Shown here: positions 60,831 to 64,000 of the stretch, one piece after another
Layout of the letters: each line of letters starts with the position of its first letter
How positions within the stretch are numbered: the first letter of the stretch is position 1
Origin: Acridotheres tristis
Taxonomy: Eukaryota; Chordata; Aves; Passeriformes; Sturnidae
DNA length: 64,000 bases
Assembly (NCBI GenBank): GCA_037013685.1
Contig: CM072892.1
Span: 1,860,001-1,924,000, forward strand
Reading direction: 5' to 3'
Translations under genes and position numbers: made by a program
Notes under the pieces: model-generated
Told to the model about the DNA's origin: nothing
Database searches by the model: none
Seen by the model: the letters and a program-made list of their open reading frames with translations, nothing else

Positions 60831-61950
60831 ACTGAGTATGAGTTGATTCTGTGCTGACATCTTGAAATGCAAAAGTTTTAGATTTCCCCCCCTCCTTGTG
60901 TATGGGGAAGAAAGGTTTTTTTATTACTTAATTTCCTTATTTCTTTTAGACCAATGGGAGGCCTCTTGTCAGCAGATTCCCCTTGAGGGGAGGCTCATCT
61001 TTCTTGGGAAGAAGTTTTCTGAGGGAATTGCCTTTTCCCACACAAGCCAACTTCAAACCCAAAGTTCACATTTTTCCCCCTCAAGCAGTTTTTTTGTTGT
61101 TTTTTTCTTTACCTACCCCTCTAATTATGAAGTAACTGAAATGTTATTTATTGCTCTCTTGAACCACGCTGGTGGCAATCTCACTGCCTTTGACCACTTT
61201 CCATGGCCATGTTTTATTTTACTGTGGAAAATTCAAAATGGTTCTGGCATAAGCAATTGCACAGGAAGGCATAAAGCTGACATCTGTACATTCTAAAATG
61301 TGGGAGAGAATTTTTTCCTCTTCAACAACACATGAAAGTCTGAAAAAATATTATTATTTGTTTAGCAATTACTGTTGGTGGGGACTTCAAAAGAGTTAAT
61401 GCAAAGAATTCCACTTTTTCAAGTAATCTTCCATTTCCTACCTGCACTCCTAGTTTGTGCATATCAAATTTGGGACTTCTTGAACCTTGCTTTAGCAAAA
61501 TTAAGCAGCTCTCCTATAAAAAGTGTGTTTTGCCCCTTGTGTGAATGGATTCCAACCCTCTCTTCTTCCTCATGGAAAAAGCATGGAGGGGACAGGCAGT
61601 AGAAGAAGACTGTTCAAGAGACAGATGGAAAAATACATCTTCCCAGGAGAAAACTGTGAGGTTCTTCCAACTCAGGGAATCTCTAATTAACAGCCCTCCT
61701 CAGCCATAGCTCCTTTCCAAAAAGGAGAATTTTCCAAATGGAATGCCCAAGACAATGGGAGCAGCTTAGGCAGACTGAGGAGAAGCTGGAGATTTGGAAG
61801 CCTGGGATGGACCCAACTCTCACAGGCAGAAGGAAAGCCAAAGTGAGAACAGCAGCTTGGAAAATTGGGGCGTTTTGTTTTGTCAAAAATGCAATTCCCA
61901 ACCTTGTCCTTGCAAGGAACACGCACTGCTCAAGCTCTTACAAATTAAGA
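60831..61950. other. Spacer between the array and SOS2, no gene seen
   Basis: AT-rich unique sequence without recognised exons. It may hold the far 3' flank of SOS2. Confidence 0.45.
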
Positions 61951-61957
61951 CTGGGGT

Positions 61958-63226
61958 GATTTATTAATCTTGTTAAGAACTCTGATACAAAGCACAGTAA
62001 AAGGCCACAAACCAGTAAATAAAATGTGGCTTGTGAAGGCCACTTTATAAATGCTGCTACAGAACTACCAGTAAAACAGACTCACTCTCACACCAGTTCA
62101 AACACAGGGGTTGGACTGGCAAAGAAAAGTTCCATTCACTTATCAGTTTAAAAAGTTTAATAAAGCTTTAAGTGTTTGCTGGTTTAAATGCTACCAATTT
62201 CCAAAGTGGATTCACGAGTTAAGTGTAGATCTAAAGGGAGTTATTAGGTCTGGAAGGCAAGACTGATCCCAAGCCAGAGGAAACGCTGCTGGCTGGATCC
62301 AATCCCAGGAGTAGCAGACTGTGTTATAGGCCTCCAAGTCAATTCAATTTATACATGTCATTAGCATATCTGTAAATATACAATATAAACAATTGTACAG
62401 GAGCATAGCTTTGTTCTCCACAACAGCAGACAAACTCTTTAGCTTAAGACACCTTTGCCTATCAAAACAAAAAAGGCACAACTGAACAGGATGCATGTGA
62501 AGTACTCGGGAGCCTTCCCGATATCCCAGACGGGTACTCCTCCTTCATCCTTTCTCCAAAGAACCAAGACCAACCCAGTATTTTGGTATTTAGATTTCAA
62601 CCTTTTTTTTTTTTTTTTTCCTTTGTCTTCAGCAGCAAATCAATGGCAATTAAGACATGGCATGAGAATATTCCAGAACAGGAGCTGTCACTCAGGAACC
62701 TCCAGCCTTACACCAAGGCTTGTGGCCAAGAGGTTTCAAATCTGTGAGGCTCTGGATCCTCGTGGTGTGTGATCATCCCATTGCTGGGTTTCTTTAATTA
62801 AAAAAAAAAGGCCACTAGTGCTCAAATTTAAAAAAAATTCCACAGACGCACCTTTTTTTTTTTTTTTTTTTTGGCTCAGTGCAAATAAATGATGTCAGTT
62901 TAAATTCACTTAGTGTCGTTTACAGTGCAAAAGGTCTATTTTGTGTCCTGGCAGAACGGTCGGCACTGAGGATGTGAACCAAGGCAATGTTGCTGCTCAC
63001 CTGAGGGTAAAGCTGTCCAACCACACAGGTTGGAATGTGTGTAGTCTGATTTTTTTTCCAATTTAAACCTTTTTTTTTTTTTGATCAGCAGCACTTTAAG
63101 AACATAATTTGTGAAAATACTAAAATACACTGCCTTTTTTTTTTTTCCTTTGAATAAATTAAAAAAAAAAAAAAAAGAGGAACTTTACAAATAGTATTCC
63201 AGTGTCAATGACTACTATGGCTAAGG
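61958..63226 (-). other. SOS2: SOS2 3' UTR
   Basis: Sequence following the SOS2 stop on the minus strand, AT-rich with A/T runs at 62,602-62,620, 62,851-62,872 and 63,160-63,177. An AATAAA on the minus strand near 61,958-61,963 could end it, giving about 1.26 kb. The end point is inferred from this signal. Confidence 0.6.
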
Positions 63227-63736
63227 TCATTGAGGCGTTTCTGCATTTTCTAGCAAAGACAGTCTGTGCAAAGGAGGGTGGGAGAGCTCCCTTTTGTAAG
63301 TCTTTGGTGGCAGTTTTGGTAGCTGAGGGCTGGAGTTGTGCCGGGGCGGCACGGGGGGCACGGGAGGCTGGGCCAGGTTGTTGTGGCTGGCGCTGAGGAC
63401 GCAGCAGCGGCGCAGCACCCGGGGAGAGGGAGTGCTGGGAGGGGTGGCCGGAGAGCTGGGGCCGGAGCCGGGCTCCCGCAGCCGCTCGGGGTCCCGGGGG
63501 AAGCGTCCCAGCGGCGGCGGCTGCAGGCTCAGCGGGCAATTGATGAAGTGCTCGGGCGGCCGCAGCGGCACCGGGGGTGGGGTGTCGGGCACGGGGTCCC
63601 GGGGGGGCGGAGGAGGAGGGCTGTGCAGGGGCTGCTCCAGGGCAGTGGTGTAAGCGGGAACTCGAGGTTGGATCTTTGGAGGCGGTGGCTGCCGAGGTGG
63701 GATTGCTGGAGGATCGTCGTCCGATTTAGGATTTCC
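63227..63736 (-). CDS. SOS2: SOS2 last coding exon (proline-rich GRB2-binding tail)
   Basis: This is the C-terminal 169 residues of son of sevenless 2, the RAS guanine-nucleotide exchange factor recruited by GRB2 after receptor activation. An acceptor (gacaccgcag) precedes position 63736. The frame begins [17 protein letters not shown] and ends [11 protein letters not shown] before TGA (63227-63229), the SOS2 C-terminus. GRB2 SH3 ligands of PxxPxR type are visible: [15 protein letters not shown] and PPVPPRH. Catalytic REM/CDC25 and DH-PH domains lie beyond the window. The bird exon is GC-rich, with Arg/Gly replacements in the middle compared with what I remember of the human protein. Confidence 0.95.
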   Translation of the reverse strand, partial: GNPKSDDDPPAIPPRQPPPPKIQPRVPAYTTALEQPLHSPPPPPPRDPVPDTPPPVPLRPPEHFINCPLSLQPPPLGRFPRDPERLREPGSGPSSPATPPSTPSPRVLRRCCVLSASHNNLAQPPVPPVPPRHNSSPQLPKLPPKTYKRELSHPPLHRLSLLENAETPQ

Positions 63737-63787
63737 CTGCGGTGTCACGGAGGAAAAGGAGGTGTAAGAAATGGGGAACACGGAATG

Positions 63788-64000
63788 CCGGAGTGGGGTG
63801 GGTTGGAAGGGAACTTCAATCCCATCCCATTCCTCTCCCTTCTATCCCTTCCACTATCCCAGGTTGCTCCAAACCCCATCCAACATGGCCTCGGGCACTT
63901 CCAGGGGCAGCCACAGCTTCTCTGGGCACCTTGTGCCAGGGCCTCCCCACCCTCCGACAGCCAAGAATTCCCAGTTCCCAACATCCCATCTAAACCTACT
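63788..64000 (-). mobile_element. CR1 LINE 3' fragment
   Basis: Reverse CR1 from 'ggagtggggtgggttggaag' to 'caacatcccatctaaaccta', cut by the window end. It lies in the last SOS2 intron, about 50 bp from the exon. Confidence 0.87.

Overview
This is eukaryotic, almost certainly avian (probably songbird) nuclear DNA. Evidence: many 5'-truncated CR1 LINE tails with the bird-type 3' end, compact introns, avian-style LTR remnants, and the gene order KLHDC2 > < NEMF - 7SL RNA - ARF6 > < VCPKMT < SOS2. From memory this order matches human chromosome 14q21-q22 and its avian counterpart. No bacterial operons, CRISPR arrays or phage genes are present.

Layout. Positions 1-560 hold the last coding exon and 3' UTR of KLHDC2 (+). 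Positions 1.2-22.3 kb hold the whole NEMF gene (-). I placed 33 coding exons, summing to 3,246 nt and a 1,081-residue protein with consistent phase at every junction. NEMF intron 4 (about 3.1 kb) is filled with LTR/ERV remnants. Intron 5 starts with eight tandem copies of the exon 5 3' end and its splice donor. From 22.96 to 25.47 kb lie two 7SL (signal recognition particle) RNA genes, both (-), each followed by tandem repeats carrying T-run pol III terminators. A 0.8 kb pyrimidine tract separates them. From 25.5 to 32.3 kb there is gene-poor DNA with CR1 pieces and two copies of an AT-rich repeat of about 0.4 kb. From 32.4 to 37.2 kb lie a CpG island and the intronless coding region and long 3' UTR of ARF6 (+). 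From 37.2 to 55 kb I found no gene, but there is a dense AP-1 site cluster and several AT-core stretches that look like enhancers. From 55.1 to 59.2 kb lies VCPKMT (-, five or six coding exons), with a 1.3 kb AT-rich tandem array just upstream. From 61.95 kb to the end lie the last coding exon and 3' UTR of SOS2 (-).

Functional picture. Three neighbours act in protein quality control. NEMF senses stalled 60S subunits and adds C-terminal tails. KLHDC2 is a cullin-2 receptor for C-terminal glycine degrons. VCPKMT methylates VCP/p97, the segregase that also extracts ribosome-stalled chains. The 7SL genes provide the RNA core of SRP. ARF6 and SOS2 are small-GTPase signalling genes. The most unusual features are the splice-donor minisatellite in NEMF, the paired 7SL genes with parallel terminator arrays and a compensatory helix change, the C-terminal end of VCPKMT that runs into a CR1 element, and the AP-1 cluster downstream of ARF6.
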